The notes beneath the pieces are model-generated. The model worked only from the letters and a program-made list of their open reading frames with translations. It was not told the origin of the DNA and ran no database searches. The translations under genes were made by a program, and so were the position numbers. From Plazaster borealis (Eukaryota > Echinodermata > Asteroidea > Forcipulatida > Labidiasteridae), in contig CM037469.1 of assembly GCA_021014325.1 (NCBI GenBank), positions 15,008,663-15,072,662 on the forward strand: a stretch of DNA of 64,000 nucleotides, written 5' to 3'. Positions within the stretch are counted from its first letter, which is position 1. The number at the start of each line of letters is the position of its first letter. Positions 31,101 to 42,925 of this stretch are shown piece after piece.

Positions 31101-31558
31101 CCAATTTCACAGAGCAGTTTAACATAGAGCTGCTTACTGTGTGATTTCCTCTTAATAGCGCTGCTTAAACCGTAAGCAAAAGAAAAGGCATGCTGACCTT
31201 CCGGTGCTTTCTGTAAGCAAAGGAATGCGTAATAATGCAAATCCATATGCAAGCTGGACCCAATTTCATAAAGCTGTTTAGGAGAAAATTCTGCTAAGCA
31301 AGAAATAAGTAGGGTACCAAGCACAGCAATGGTAACCGTATGGTGTTTTGGCTGGTAACCTATTTTTCTTAAGCAAGAGTTTTCTGTGCTTAGCAAGTTT
31401 TTGTGCTTACATGCTACGTGAAATTGGGCCATGGCTGCCTTATTTTCTTGCTAACCTGTGATATGTTTATACGTTTGTGCTTCAACAAATTTTTCTGCTA
31501 TACTTAACGCGAAAATTTGCTTACTGTTAAGCAGTGCTATTAAATTGGAACCTGTTGA
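31094..31558. mobile_element. Foldback family A2 copy carrying a nested family A insertion
   Basis: The outer ends are GGCCCAATTTCACAGAGCAG and AGCAGTGCTATTAAATTGGA. Outer internal blocks (GTAAGCAAAAGAAAAGGCAT, TTATTTTCTTGCTAACCTGT, CAAATTTTTCTGCTATACTT) are collinear with the uninterrupted A2 copy at 47028-47291. A complete family A copy occupies 31252-31433 in the middle. Confidence 0.85.
31252..31433. mobile_element. Foldback family A copy nested in A2 element
   Basis: It runs from GACCCAATTTCATAAAGCTG to TGCTACGTGAAATTGGGCC, with GGTGTTTTGGCTGGTAACCT in the centre. It is absent at the matching place in 47028-47291. Confidence 0.85.
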
Positions 31559-32245
31559 CAAGTATGTTTGACTCGTTTAGAAAAACCACTCTCTGTTCAT
31601 ATTATTCTTTTTGTAATCGAACTGCCTCTTTAATATCGTAGCCGGCTACATGTACAGTATATAAGAACGCTGTTCTTGCATCACCAGGAGTGCCGAGTAC
31701 AAGAATCGTTGATGACCTATATGCCACATAGCCTGGAAGCGCAGAGCTTTCCTTCATCACACTACATAAACCGATGGATCCTGAATGGTTTTTGTATGTA
31801 AAACGAATTCCCTGTAGGCTACATGGCTCACTACCCCTATGGATTTCTATAAGAAGGGCAGAAAGGGTCCTAAATATAGAAGAAGAAAAAGAAAGACTGC
31901 ATACATGGCTGCATCGGAGGTAAAAATGTTAAATGATACAGGGCTTGTTTTTGGCCGATTACGGGCTTATTTATTAGATCTACTCTACATACAGCCATTC
32001 ACAACTCACTTCCTTGTGACGGTTCAATTGATTCCAAATTCCTAAATTGATTTACTCGGTGATAAAATACACACAAGATTGTTCGGGGATTTAAAAACAA
32101 ACAATAGATTACCGAGCGCTGTTAAGTATTTTTCCTTACGCTAATAGAATGGCCAGCACGCTCCTGTCGTACTGAATCATGGTCAAAGGTCAAAGGTCAC
32201 CTAACTGCTAAGCAGTTTTGTATGCACAGTGTCAGCTCATAAAGC
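31559..32245. other. No gene seen
   Basis: The 68-codon + frame at 31839-32045 begins with a Lys/Arg-rich stretch from an A/G-rich run and has no known motif. There is no repeat match in the window. Confidence 0.4.
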
Positions 32246-32248
32246 GGG

Positions 32249-32600
32249 GCTCGATTTCATAGAGCTGCTTAAGCAGACAATAGTGCTTAATAATTTTCTG
32301 CTCAGCTAAAAGAAGCAGGATACCAGTCACAACTGGTACCTGTGACATGACATTTTGGCCGGTAACCTTACTCTGGTAAAGCAAAATTGTTTTGTGCTTA
32401 GCTACTTTTTTGTGCTTAAGCAGCTCTATGAAATTGGGCCCTGTTGAGCACAGAACATTGCTGAGCACAGTAAAAACTTGCTAAGCACATACAGGTTACC
32501 AGCCACAATACCATGGAATGTATACTGTTTTTGACTGGTTCCCTGATCATTTGTGCTTAGCAAAAGAAAATCACAAAGCAGCTTCTGAGAAATTGGGCAG
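32249..32600. mobile_element. Foldback family A: one complete and one partial copy, abutting
   Basis: The complete copy (32249-32443) runs from GGCTCGATTTCATAGAGCTG to GCTCTATGAAATTGGGCCCT. A second copy follows directly (to about 32600) with ACAGGTTACCAGCCACAATA and TTCTGAGAAATTGGGCA. This is the third such end-to-end pair in the window. Confidence 0.85.
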
Positions 32601-33119
32601 CTGGTCTTTTGGTGGATGACCTCTTTCTGTTTATTGCAATCCGTCATAAACATCTAGTTATGCTAGCTGCTTAGAAACATTCATTTCCATTCTAAGCATG
32701 CTTACACAGAAATTATATTTTAACAGTAATGAACACTAATGATATTCATAAAAAAAATGTGATTATGCTTATTGGATCCCGCAGTCACATAAATCCTGGA
32801 TCTATTTGTGTCCATGGTTCAACGCTGAAGAAGGAAGGGTTGATTAGAACGGGAATAAATAACGATACAGAGTCATGAAAACAAGTCCCGGATATGTCAC
32901 TTAGAAGATTTCAATTTTAATAACACTCTGTTACATTGATTAGAGGCGAATCATTGGTGCATGTACCAAAACCTTCTAAATGTTTTTTTTTTCATTTTTG
33001 GACATTTGCCAAAATTCTATCCTTCGATCTATGTGGTAAAGAATGTCTCTGCAAACACTAAGTAATTACAATGTTGCTGTTTCAGGTAGTATACTGGATT
33101 GGTAACGATAAACAAAGAT

Positions 33120-33475
33120 CATTAGGTTAATTTTAGTCTGAAAGCTTACTGATTATGAAATTCATACTGGAACCATTTATTCTGTAAAAAAATTCCCTCT
33201 GAAATGAAGTCATATTCGAGAAAATAATATCTGAAAACGTAAAAATAAAATAAAAACAACTGATTTCGGTTGTTACAACCGAAATTAAGGACAATGTGTT
33301 TACATGCTGAAAATTGTGCATGGTTTTTCACTATTTTCTCCTGACTCACACAACGAATTAAGCCCAAATGTTCACTGGTTTGTTATTTCATGTACAGTAT
33401 ATGGTTGATCACACAAAACATGAACACTGTATATTTTGTCAGCTCTACCAATCCTGTATGATACCTTTAAAGGGA
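33120..33475. mobile_element. Diverged foldback related to family C
   Basis: It has the family C order of blocks (AAAAAATTCCCTCTGAAATG, GTTATTTCATGTACAGTATA, AACACTGTATATTTTGTCAG), with ends ACTGGATTGGTAAC and the inverse-like ACCAATCCTGTATGATACCT. It contains a perfect internal AACTGATTTCGGTTGT/ACAACCGAAAT inverted repeat at about 33260-33283. Confidence 0.55.
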
Positions 33476-33599
33476 AAGTATACTTTGAATAATAATCACA
33501 ATTTTTTTTATGAGATCAAACATAATTTCTTATAATTTAATAAAAATTAGCCCCGCTTTGGCGAAACTCAAAACTTCTTGGCATTTATCATAATGCTTA

Positions 33600-34010
33600 A
33601 CAGCAGTGAAAAGGTCAACAATTGACCCCAGTGGCCAGTTTGAGATTTTCATGACTCTTCACGGAGGCAACTGCCTCCGTTTCCCCATGTCATTGCCTTG
33701 GTGCCCCTTGAAATGTTCCATTAGAAATTTACAATTTCCTTATAGAGCTGCCCTTTACCAAGGAGAAAACGCCTTGGTGCCCTTGCCCTTTCAAGAACGA
33801 AGCATCAGACGAAGCAACATAGGCCATTGCCTCTGTTGCCCCTGGTCTTGGCCTTGGTGCCCCTTCCAAAGTTTTCAATAGATTTTCCAATGGAAAGTGC
33901 ACTTTGCAAAATAAAAATGGCCTTGCCCTCTCAAAGATGAAATTCCAGGCCTGCACTGTATACAGTATTTTCTCTAGAATCTGATGAAAAAAGATAATTC
34001 CTGAAAAGTG
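33600..34010 (+). repeat. Repeat G-family (CTTGGTGCCCCTT), plus copies
   Basis: TTGCCTTGGTGCCCCTTGAA and the following ATTTACAATTTC segment, then TTGGCCTTGGTGCCCCTTCC with AAAATGGCCTTGCCCTCTCA. The same sentence recurs near 35490, 36220, 36430 and 47295. Confidence 0.7.
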
Positions 34011-34589
34011 GTTCACAAATTTGACAGAGCCAGTCACGACTAACTGAATAAGTGGAAGGGATGCATGTACATGTAGACGCTGGATGTCTGCCATTTTGGA
34101 TTACTATGCACATGTACATCTATTGTGTGATACGTTGCATATCATAGCACATGTTCATGCAGTTCTAGTACCGTGACGCGTGTGATATGCGCGTCATGGT
34201 AATCCAGCATTGAGAGCGAAAAAATAGTGACGTCACCCGAGATGGGTTTATAAGCAAGCGACATGTTACTCCAACTTCTATGTAGCCATTTTAGGGAAAC
34301 CTGACAAGAACGAAAATGTAAATATATATTTACATCAGGTTGAAAAATGGTAAATTAAAATAAATATTTTTTTTTGATTTCTTTTGATAAAGTCACCTCT
34401 TTCAATCTAGAAAATAATTTATTCGTAACACTACATCAGGCGGGGGAATAAGAGCTACTCTCCCTAGGGAAATTCCGCAAATTCCATCAAGTTTTTAAAG
34501 AGTTAACGACAGTATGAAAAAAGGTTATCTACTAACAGACAACGTGTCATGATAATTAAGCCTACAATGTAACGTCAGGACTGATGCTG

Positions 34590-35010
34590 CATCCTTGAAA
34601 GGGTTAGGGACACCAAGGCGGTTTTTCTCCTTTGCAAAGGGCACCTCTGTGAAGAAATCGTAAGTTTCTATTGGAAAGTTTCGAGGGGCACCAAGGCAAT
34701 GACCAGGAGTAATGGAGGCAATTGCAAAAGGCACCTACATATATTGGGAAATTGTAAGTTTCTATTCAAGGAACGTTTCACAGGGGCACCAAGGCAATGC
34801 TAGGGGCAACGGAGGCAATTGCAAAGGGCACCAGGCCACCTATATGAGGAAATTGTAAGTTTCTATTGGAACATTTCACGGGGGCACCAAGGCAATGACA
34901 AGTGGCAACAGAGGCAATTGCAAAGGGCACCTCTATGAGGAAATTGTAAGTTTATATATGAACCTTTCACGGGGGCACCAAGGCAATGACCAGGGGCAAT
35001 GGAGGCAACT
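34590..35010 (-). repeat. Repeat G-family, tandem inverted cluster
   Basis: GGGGCACCAAGGCAATGACC, GGAGGCAATTGCAAAGGGCA and GAGGAAATTGTAAGTTTCTA repeat about five times with spacing near 80-100 bp. This is the reverse complement of the plus-strand copies on either side. A single similar piece is at 58460-58510. Confidence 0.8.
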
Positions 35011-35089
35011 GCTAATTAAGACTTTAAGGTTTGCATGGTGGAAAGACAATAAGAAATTTGCGGTGACTCCATTTAGTTAGATCTCTTTT

Positions 35090-35180
35090 GAGTGAGTGGT
35101 GGTTCTGAGAAGAACCGATGGACTCAACGTATCGGACAGTATACTCTGTCCGTCGTCGGGAGACTGCCGTGAAGCATCAG
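35090..35180. repeat. Half of foldback family K (GGTTCTGAGAAGAA)
   Basis: GAGTGGTGGTTCTGAGAAGA, CTCAACGTATCGGACAGTAT and CTCTGTCCGTCGTCGGGAGA match the order of the left arm of the palindrome at 58024-58171. Only one arm is kept. Confidence 0.6.
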
Positions 35181-35299
35181 GCCTGTAATGCGCATGTAAC
35201 TGCTACGCGGCTGCTTAATATTTGATATTAAAAAAGAAGAGGAAAAAACAGGCCTGAAATTCCACGGAAGTCACGGGGGCCATGGCCTCCATTGCCCTG

Positions 35300-35487
35300 G
35301 GCCCAATTTCATAGAGCTGCTTAAGCGGATAACATATTTTGTGCTTAGCAGAAATGAGCAGGATACCAGTCACAAATGGTACAAGGCACATGGTATTTTG
35401 ACTGGTACTTTTATTCTGATAAGCATAATTTTGTTGTGCTTTAAACTACTTTTTGTGCTTAATAAGCAGCTTTATGAATTTAGGCCG
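35300..35487. mobile_element. Foldback family A copy inside repeat G
   Basis: The ends TGGGCCCAATTTCATAGAGC and GCAGCTTTATGAATTTAGGCC are inverted. Repeat G sequence (CATGGCCTCCATTGCCCTGG before, GTCGTGGCCTTGGTGCCCCT after) is split by it. Confidence 0.85.
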
Positions 35488-35590
35488 TGGTCGTGGCCTT
35501 GGTGCCCCTTCAAAATTCCCATGAACTTTTAAAAGATTTTACAATGTGTCCTTTTGCAAAATGAAAATGACCTTGCCCTCTCCAAGACAA
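35488..35590 (+). repeat. Repeat G-family copy, right part
   Basis: It continues with GGCCTTGGTGCCCCTTCAAA and TTGCAAAATGAAAATGACCT after the family A insertion. Confidence 0.7.
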
Positions 35591-35917
35591 AATAACAGCA
35601 TTTCTTAAGATATGGCAGTAATATTGGATAAATGGACAGTGTAAATTCACTTTGCAAAAATGTTTGGAAATGATTACAGACTCTCTTTTATGATCAATTT
35701 ATTTTTGATTGATGAATACGAACGGCCGTAAAAAAAACAAGCCACAGTTGACGCACTGTGAGTGTGCAGGTATTTCAGTGCCGAGGTCGTACATGTACAA
35801 TCTATTTTATGTATTACGAAAGCACCATTATCGTACAAACGATCTTTTTTATGTACTCAAAAAGTGTCATTGAAAAACACAATACGGCCAGACTTGTCTG
35901 TTTGTGAGTTTACTGAC

Positions 35918-36113
35918 CTGGGCCAAATTTCATAGAGCTAATCAAGCACAAAAAGTAGCCAAGCACAACAAAATTATGCTTACCAGAATAAGGTTACCAG
36001 CCAAACTACCATGTCACGTGTACAATTTGTGACTGGTATCCTGCTCATTACTGCTAAGCAAAAAATTGTTCAGCAATATTGTCTGCTTAAGCAGCTCTAT
36101 GAAGTTGGGCCCT
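35918..36113. mobile_element. Foldback family A copy
   Basis: The ends TGGGCCAAATTTCATAGAGC and GCTCTATGAAGTTGGGCCCT are inverted. The centre is AAGGTTACCAGCCAAACTAC. Confidence 0.85.
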
Positions 36114-36149
36114 GACCCTAAAATCACTGGCCTCAGGCCTGCTGTCCAA

Positions 36150-36550
36150 TGTAAAATTCGAGAAGGCCTGGAATTACATGGAGGCCACGGAGGTCATGGA
36201 CTCTGTCTGTTGCCCCTGGTCTTGGCCTCGGTGCCCCTTCAGAAGTTTCCAACAGACTTTAAGATTTTCCAATGGAAGTGCCCTTTGCAAAATGAAAATG
36301 GCCTTGCCCTCTCAAAGATAAAATTTCAGGCCTGCCTGAGTTGATGTGTGGTTCTGTAAGTATCTGAAGTTTCGGTTGCTTAAACTAATTAATTACACGG
36401 AGGCCACAGAGGCCATGGCCTTCAATGCCCTTATCTTGGCCTTGGTGCCCCGTCAAAATTTCCCAATAGACTTTAAAGATTTCTAATGGAAGTGCCCTTT
36501 ACAAAATGAAAATGGCCTTGCCCTCTCAGAGATGAAATTCCAGGTCTAAA
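36150..36550 (+). repeat. Repeat G-family, two tandem copies
   Basis: GGCCTGGAATTACATGGAGG, TTGCCCCTGGTCTTGGCCTC and AAATGAAAATGGCCTTGCCC, then a second copy starting ATTACACGGAGGCCACAGAG about 220 bp later and ending GAGATGAAATTCCAGG. Confidence 0.8.
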
Positions 36551-36559
36551 ATTAAGTTG

Positions 36560-37025
36560 CATTTTGAAAGCAGAGAAGTGTTAATAGAAGGAACAAGCTG
36601 AAGAACAAATTAATATTTTTTTTTTTTAATTGTACAAAAACAAGAGGTGTTTTGGTTGGAGCTCAAAAAAACCTAACAACTTAATTACAGACAAAAAAAA
36701 AATTCATTTGAAATGTTACAGAGGTTTTTTTTCTGACAGGACACATCTATTAGGCACGCACTACTGTGCCGGATACGTATCATCCCAACAGAAGGCCTGA
36801 CAATATCAGATGTGTCCAACCATGACATAATTAGACATGGTCACAGCCAGGCGACCAATTTAAGTACAAAAGCATGGCATATCAATACAAATGGTGCAAT
36901 ATACCCAGGTTGCAGTCATTTTTTTTTTCCTGCCATGAAACCATGTGGTAAATATGTACACTGCCCTGGGACTAGGCGCTGCGGATCAATTTTTGTGTGG
37001 GCTCACTGGGGTAACATGATCTGCG
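36560..37025. other. No feature seen
   Basis: This is unique-looking DNA with T/A runs (36607-36618, 36920-36929) and a G run at 37038-37051 at the entrance of the following array. Confidence 0.4.
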
Positions 37026-38860
37026 TGTGGGCTAACATGGGGGGGGGGGGGTAAACTACACCTGTATGTAAAGCTGCAACTGGGTGTAATAGGTCACGAC
37101 TGGGTAAACTGGGTGTAATCGGCACCTGTGTGAATTGATCCCTCTATTTGGGTGAAATGTACAATGTAGGTGATCTGGAAGGCCTATGGTGCTATGAGAC
37201 TGGCTATAATGTGTTCATGTACACTTGTAGGTTCAATCAACAATTGACTGTATGGGGCTACAAAGAGGGTAGTATGAGCCTGGCTGTCTGGGTAAAAATG
37301 GGTGAAATGATCCCGTCTAGGCAAACTGGGTGGAATTATCCTCTTCGTTGACAAAGGGTTGGGTTCACTAGGTTCAAGTGTCAATTCACTTTGCTAATAA
37401 AGTGAAATGACACTGTCTGGGTAAACTAGGTGAAATGATACTGTCTGGGTAAACTAGGTGAAATGATACTGTCTGGGTAAACTGGGTGTAATCGGCACCT
37501 GTGTGAATTGATCTCTCTATTTGGGTAAAATGTAGGTGATCTGGAAGGCCTATGGCTAGAATGTGTTCATGTACACTTGTATGTAGGCTCAATCAACAAT
37601 TGACTGTATACGGCTACAAAATGGGTAGTATGAGCCTGGCTGTCTGGGTGAAAATGGGTGAAATGACCCTGTCCGTCTGGGCATGGAGGAATGGTCTACT
37701 AGGTAAACTGGGTGAAATTATCCTGTCTAGGCAAACTGGGTGGAATTATCCTCTTCGTTGACAAAGGGTTGGGTTCACTATGTTCAAGTGTGAATTGACT
37801 TTGCTAATCAAGTGAAATGACACTGTCTGGGTAAACTAGTTGAAATGATACTGTCTGGGTAAACTGGGTGTAATCGGCACCTGTGTGAATTGATCTCTCT
37901 ATTTGGGTAAAATGTAGGTGATCTGGAAGGCCTATGGTGCTATGAGACTGGTGTTCATGTACACTTGTAGGTTCAATCAACAATTGACTGTATAGGGCTA
38001 CAAAATGGGTAATATGAGCCTGGCTGTCTGGGTAAAAATGGGTGAAATGATCCTGCCTAGGCAAACTGGGTGGAATTATCCTCTTCGTTGACAAAGGGTT
38101 GGGTTCACTAGGTTCAAGTGTCAATTCACTTTGCTAATAAAGTGAAAAGACGCTGTCTGGGTAAACTAGGTGAAATAATACTGTCTAGGTGAAATGATAC
38201 TGTCTGGGTAAACTGGGTGTAATCGGCACCTGTGTGAATTGATCTCTCTATTTGGGTGAAATGTACATGTAGGTGATCTGGAAGGCCTAGGGTGCTATGA
38301 GACTGGCTATAATGTGTTCATGTATACTTGTAGGTTCAATCAACAATTGACTGTATAGGGCTACAAAGTGGGTAGTATAAGCCTGGCTGTCTGGGTGAAA
38401 ATGGGTGAAATGACCCTGTCCGTCTGGGCATGGAGGAATGGTCTACTAGGTAAACTGGGTGGAATTATCCTCTTAATTGACTAAGGGTTGGGTTCACTGG
38501 GTTCAAGTGTCAATTGACTTTGCTAATAAAGTGAAATGACACTGTTTGGGTAAGCTAGGTGAAATGATACAGTCTGAATGAACTAGGTGAAATCTGGGTG
38601 AACTAGGTAAAACGATACAGTCTGGGTGAACTAGGTGAAAAGATGTTGTTTGAGTTAACTGGGTGGAATGACCTAGTAAGGGTAAATTAGGTGGAATGAT
38701 TGTCTGGATAAACTGGGTATTTGTAATCCCTTATCACTTGATCAAGTCTGTTTGGGTTCGCTGATAAATAAAATGATGATCCCATTTGGTTTCACTGGGT
38801 GGAATAATCCTGTAAGGGTGAAGTGGGCAAACTAATCAGTTGTTTACATGAAGGTATTAA
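37026..38860. repeat. Tandem array of GGGTAAACTGGGTGAAATGAT units with higher-order blocks of about 355-382 bp
   Basis: The short unit is about 28-30 bp (CTGTCTGGGTAAACTAGGTG, AAATGATACTGT). Larger blocks contain TGATCTGGAAGGCCTATGG, ATGTGTTCATGTACACTTGT and GGTTCAATCAACAATTGACT. They begin near 37181, 37547, 37929 and 38284 (spacings 366, 382 and 355). Towards 38500-38860 only short units remain. Confidence 0.92.
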
Positions 38861-39066
38861 AGGGACACGTTGCCTTCGGATTGGGCACTTTGGGCTATAA
38901 AAAAGCGTTTGTTATGAAATGAATATGGTTGGAAAGATGTTTTAAAAGTAGAATATAATGATCCACAAAAATATACCTCAAAATTGTGTGGTTTTCCTTT
39001 TACTTTCTAAACTAATATGGATCCGCCATTTTATTGAACCAAATTTTGTACTTTTAAAAAAGACGA
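38861..39066. repeat. Half foldback element (AAAGGGACACGTTGCCTTCG)
   Basis: AAAGGGACACGTTGCCTTCG begins an element body with AAAAAGCGTTTGTTATGAAA and TGTGGTTTTCCTTTTACTTT. The matching inverted right end is not present. It appears truncated where the SINE at 39115 follows. Confidence 0.45.
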
Positions 39067-39114
39067 AATGCTCTTGCTTTTGTGTAGTATAAGTTTGGTT
39101 CAGTCATCATTAAT

Positions 39115-39510
39115 AATAACACACAGTTCTTATATAGCGCTTTATCACACTCGATGGCATCTCAAAGTGATTATTATTTTTTCTACAAGGTATGCGGAGC
39201 TATGTTGGATAAGACCCATTTATTTACATAGCACCATATATGGTTTTACAAGGTGCTGTGGCGCAATCTGCAGCCAACCATACTAAAAAACACCGGGGCG
39301 AACCCCTTCGCTTAATAATAAGTGCACTGGGTTCTTTTACACGCATTACACAACACAAGAGACCAACGGCTAAACATCACATCACAATAATGGTTTTAAA
39401 AGTGTCTTGCTTAAGGACACAAGTGTCAAGACCGGGACTCGTACCAACGCTCTGCTGGTAAGAAACACGAGAGCTTGAGTCCAGTGCGCTTGACCACGAC
39501 ACGCCAATGA
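39115..39510 (-). mobile_element. tRNA-derived SINE family S, minus copy
   Basis: It shares CTTATATAGCGCTTTATCAC, AAGGTGCTGTGGCGCAATCT, CACCGGGGCGAACCCCTTCG and TGTCAAGACCGGGACTCGTA with the copies at 5200 and 56130. The tRNA-like head is at the right end. Confidence 0.8.
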
Positions 39511-40040
39511 AATTATCATTGTGAATGAAATTATCAATGAAAATTCAAACTGGGTGGAATGATCCTATATTTTAGCAGCAGGGACCGCGACAATTTAATA
39601 GATGTTAAATTTGCCTCGGGGATAAAGAATATTATATTTGGTTTTACTTTATTTTTTTCATATAAGTGAATATTTAATGTTTTATATGTGTTAATTTATT
39701 TTTGAGTGTGTGAATGTAACCCCACTTTGACCCTTAAAAACTGGTTGTGATCGCTACCATTAATACATCAGAAAGATACATTTATGACAATACATGTTTA
39801 AAATCTGGGCTACTAAAACTTCCTTGGGACAAGTAAAACCATAGAGCAAGGAACTGGTAAAACGGACTGTTTACTAGACCCGTGGGCTACTTTACAAAAA
39901 AGCTTAGGGGAAAGGCCTGTCAAACTGAATGGAATGGTCTTTTACTGGGTGGGCTTTTGGGGATCGTCCACTCAATTTGCAGTTTGGTTTTAGAGATAAT
40001 TAAACAAAAGTATTTGCGTTCTTGCTGTCACTCCGCACTC
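39511..40040. other. No gene; relic of SINE-associated repeat at 39570-39650
   Basis: GACAATTTAATAGATGTTAA and TTGCCTCGGGGATAAAGAAT also occur at 43870-43910 (and, inverted, at 43955-43990). The rest is AT-rich with no coding frame. Confidence 0.5.
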
Positions 40041-40045
40041 TAAAA

Positions 40046-40422
40046 GGCACTGAACACGTTTGGAAATTGTCAAAGATCAGTGTTCTCATTTGGTGTATCC
40101 CAACATTATGCATAAAATAACAAGCCTGTGAAAATTTGAGCTCAATTGGTCATCGAAGTTGCAAGAAAATGATGAAAGAAAAAACACCCTTGTTGTACAA
40201 AGTGTGTGCTTTCAGATAGGAATAAAAGGCTTCTTGCAAGAAGTCTTTTACTATTTTAGTGAGAAATTACCTCTTCCTACAAAAACTACATTACTCCAGA
40301 GGGAGTCGTTTCTCACAATGTTTTATACTATCAACACCTCTCCGTTGCTTGTTACCAAGTAGGTTTTTGTGCTAATATATATTTTGAGTAATTACCAAAC
40401 GTGTACAGTGCCTTTAAGAATC
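40046..40422. mobile_element. Foldback family C copy
   Basis: The ends AAAGGCACTGAACACGTTTG and CAAACGTGTACAGTGCCTTT are inverted. The interior matches 3776-4152 in inverse orientation (GGCTTCTTGCAAGAAGTCTT hairpin). Confidence 0.85.
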
Positions 40423-40429
40423 AAAAACA

Positions 40430-42500
40430 GTACATTTAGCATTGTGCAACGTTGATAGCCTTTTGTCTTGGCTCCTCTGACTCACTGTTTAAACACAACT
40501 CCTTCTAATCCCGCTGAGATTAAACAATAACCTCTTCATTTAATGTCAGAGAAAATGAGTAACATCCAGTCACTGGTTACTTGCCACTAACTGGTCACTT
40601 CACTGGCTCAATTTACTTCACAAACAGTCCTCCTCCCAAACACACACACACATACATACACCGGACAAAATCACGTTCACTAGTCTGTACACGGATGCCC
40701 CACACCACAGCAGTCTGTCCGCAGACCCCTCCGTCTCATTGACGTCATACTTGTTTGGTTGGAAGCCATGTCATCGAAGGGATTCCTCATTCCAACCATG
40801 AGACCAAATTACTCTCAATAAACCAGAGTTTGGCCGTGCTAATATGTATGCCCTACGAGCCTTAGATAATGCACGACTTGTTTATAAATAGATCTAGTCA
40901 TATGTCAACATTTTTTTATTGATATATTTATTCAACTGCACATTTTCATAGTTAACTGATGCCTCACTTAAATATAACTGTATATCGTTCAGATGATTAG
41001 AAGAAGAAGAAGAAAAAAATGTGACGTGTTCCTGAAAAAAAAATCATATGGAACTGGGTGGGGGGTCGATTATAGGTCTTGGTTCATAATAAAAGACTTG
41101 TACAAATATCTTCACAACGCCGTCTGTTTGATTGTAATTAGACATTCCAACGCAAGGTTAAGAATGTTGAGATTTGTAAGTTTGCCGGTACCGACAAATA
41201 ACTCCTAATTGTATATATTGCCTCTTTAATTGTATGAAACACGCCCCAATTGAAGATATCGAAAGGAAAGTATCACAAATATATAATCGATTGTGTGAAA
41301 ACCCCCAAAATGCGGTCAGTATTCCTTCTTTTTTTTTTTCCGTCCACCTGTGTATCTATTTACATGGCTTATTGACACCCCCACTCTTGTCCGATTCTCC
41401 CGGCTTTTTCAAACTCCTTTTCCTGTCTCTCCCCTTTCTTGCTTCTTCTATCTATTCATTTGCAGTTTACATGTAATTTACTTCAGCACATTACCATCGT
41501 TGGAAACTTGATCACTTATTTATAAGTACAATTGTTCCCCCATGACATTTCATTCTGTGTCCGTCCGTTCCTTTCAATTCGTTCTTATATCGAGGTCTTC
41601 CTCAGACCGAACTCGTGAGACGACTGGGCTTGCCATGGCAGGACTTTCTCCTCCCATCATCCAAATCAGTCAATCACCCTCCAAAATGCAGCCTCAGACC
41701 CATCACCCCCCACTCTTCGCCCACCCTCAAAGTAACACCCATTAATTTCCACGAGAGTATGCATTCACTGAACCTAAAAATTGTCCATTCAAAAAAATCA
41801 GAATAATAAAAGAGTAACCGTGCGCTGCCATTTGCGCACACATACATGGTAATCAGCCAGCCTCAGATCTCTGCGTTTTTCCCCATGTAAACCTTAGGCT
41901 AGAAAAAGAAATACAAAGGGATACTAGCTGCCTTATGAAAAACCATCGTAAATGTCACCCAAATGGACTGATCCACTCACAACGAGGGGTGACTCAAAAA
42001 AGAAAAAAGACAAAAAAGACTGGAAAGGACAAGATGGGTATCCCGACATTTTCACGGAGCAAAAAATGAGAAAAAGTAGATAATAAGCAAGGGAAGATTC
42101 CCGGAAGAAAGATATTGTTTACAAAGTGACTAATGAAACCTCGTTAACTGTATTATATGAGCACAAAGGGTTTGCTTCCCATCGACTTCTTAAAGAGAAG
42201 GGAGTAGCATTGTTTTCTGGAAGATCTAGTTATCACTTTCTAAAAATAATATCATCTTATGTGGCCATTTTAACTCAAGAGATGCTCAGTTTTATTTTTG
42301 TTAAATAAAAAATATCAACTTCAACTGTATTAAGAATTTGTCATGTTTTGTTTAGTGTCTTTTTTTCATTTTATAAAATTTACTTCTTGTACAATAAGAC
42401 TGGGTTTTAAAAAAAAAATTCATGAGAGGTTGAAAGTTAAAAATTTCAGTGAGTGGAATACTGGAATATCATATCAGAGGAGTCTGGTGTTAAACACATG
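40430..42500. other. No supported gene
   Basis: Several 60-80 codon frames exist (40993-41208, 41234-41476, 41542-41745, 42126-42308), none with a motif, signal or splice support. This is unique-looking sequence within what is probably a long NALF intron. Confidence 0.4.
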
Positions 42501-42506
42501 CAAGGT

Positions 42507-42702
42507 CTGGGCCCAATTTCATAGAGCCGCTTAAACAGAAAATAGTGCTTAACAATTTTCTGCTGAGTAAAAGAAAGCAGGATACCAGTCACAGATTGTA
42601 CATGTGACTTGCTATTTTGGCTGGTAACCTTATTCCGGTAAGCATAGTTTTGTTGTGCTTAGCTACTTTTTAGGCTTAAGCACCTCTATGAAACTGGGCC
42701 CC
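42507..42702. mobile_element. Foldback family A copy
   Basis: The ends CTGGGCCCAATTTCATAGAG and CTCTATGAAACTGGGCCCCG are inverted. Internal TGGCTGGTAACCTTATTCCG is present. Confidence 0.88.
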
Positions 42703-42739
42703 GCTCATGTAATTAATAGAATGGTGGTTCAAATGCCGA

Positions 42740-42925
42740 GCTGCCAACATTTGCATCTTGTAATCATCAGGGAGTTTTTTGTACAACAACCACGGAGATA
42801 TTTAGAATTGCATTCAACATAATAGGGACAAAGTTTCCATAATCAGGGAGATTTTCAAATTTGTTCATCAGAACATGGAAAGATTGGTTTATTTTCGGGG
42901 AACTTTTAGCAATTGGTATAAAAAC
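42740..42925. repeat. Dispersed repeat F, copy 2
   Basis: GCTGCCAACATTTGCATCTT, ATCAGGGAGTTTTTTGTACA, ACATAATAGGGACAAAGTTT and CAGAACATGGAAAGATTGGT are shared with 12395 and 59339. Confidence 0.8.
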
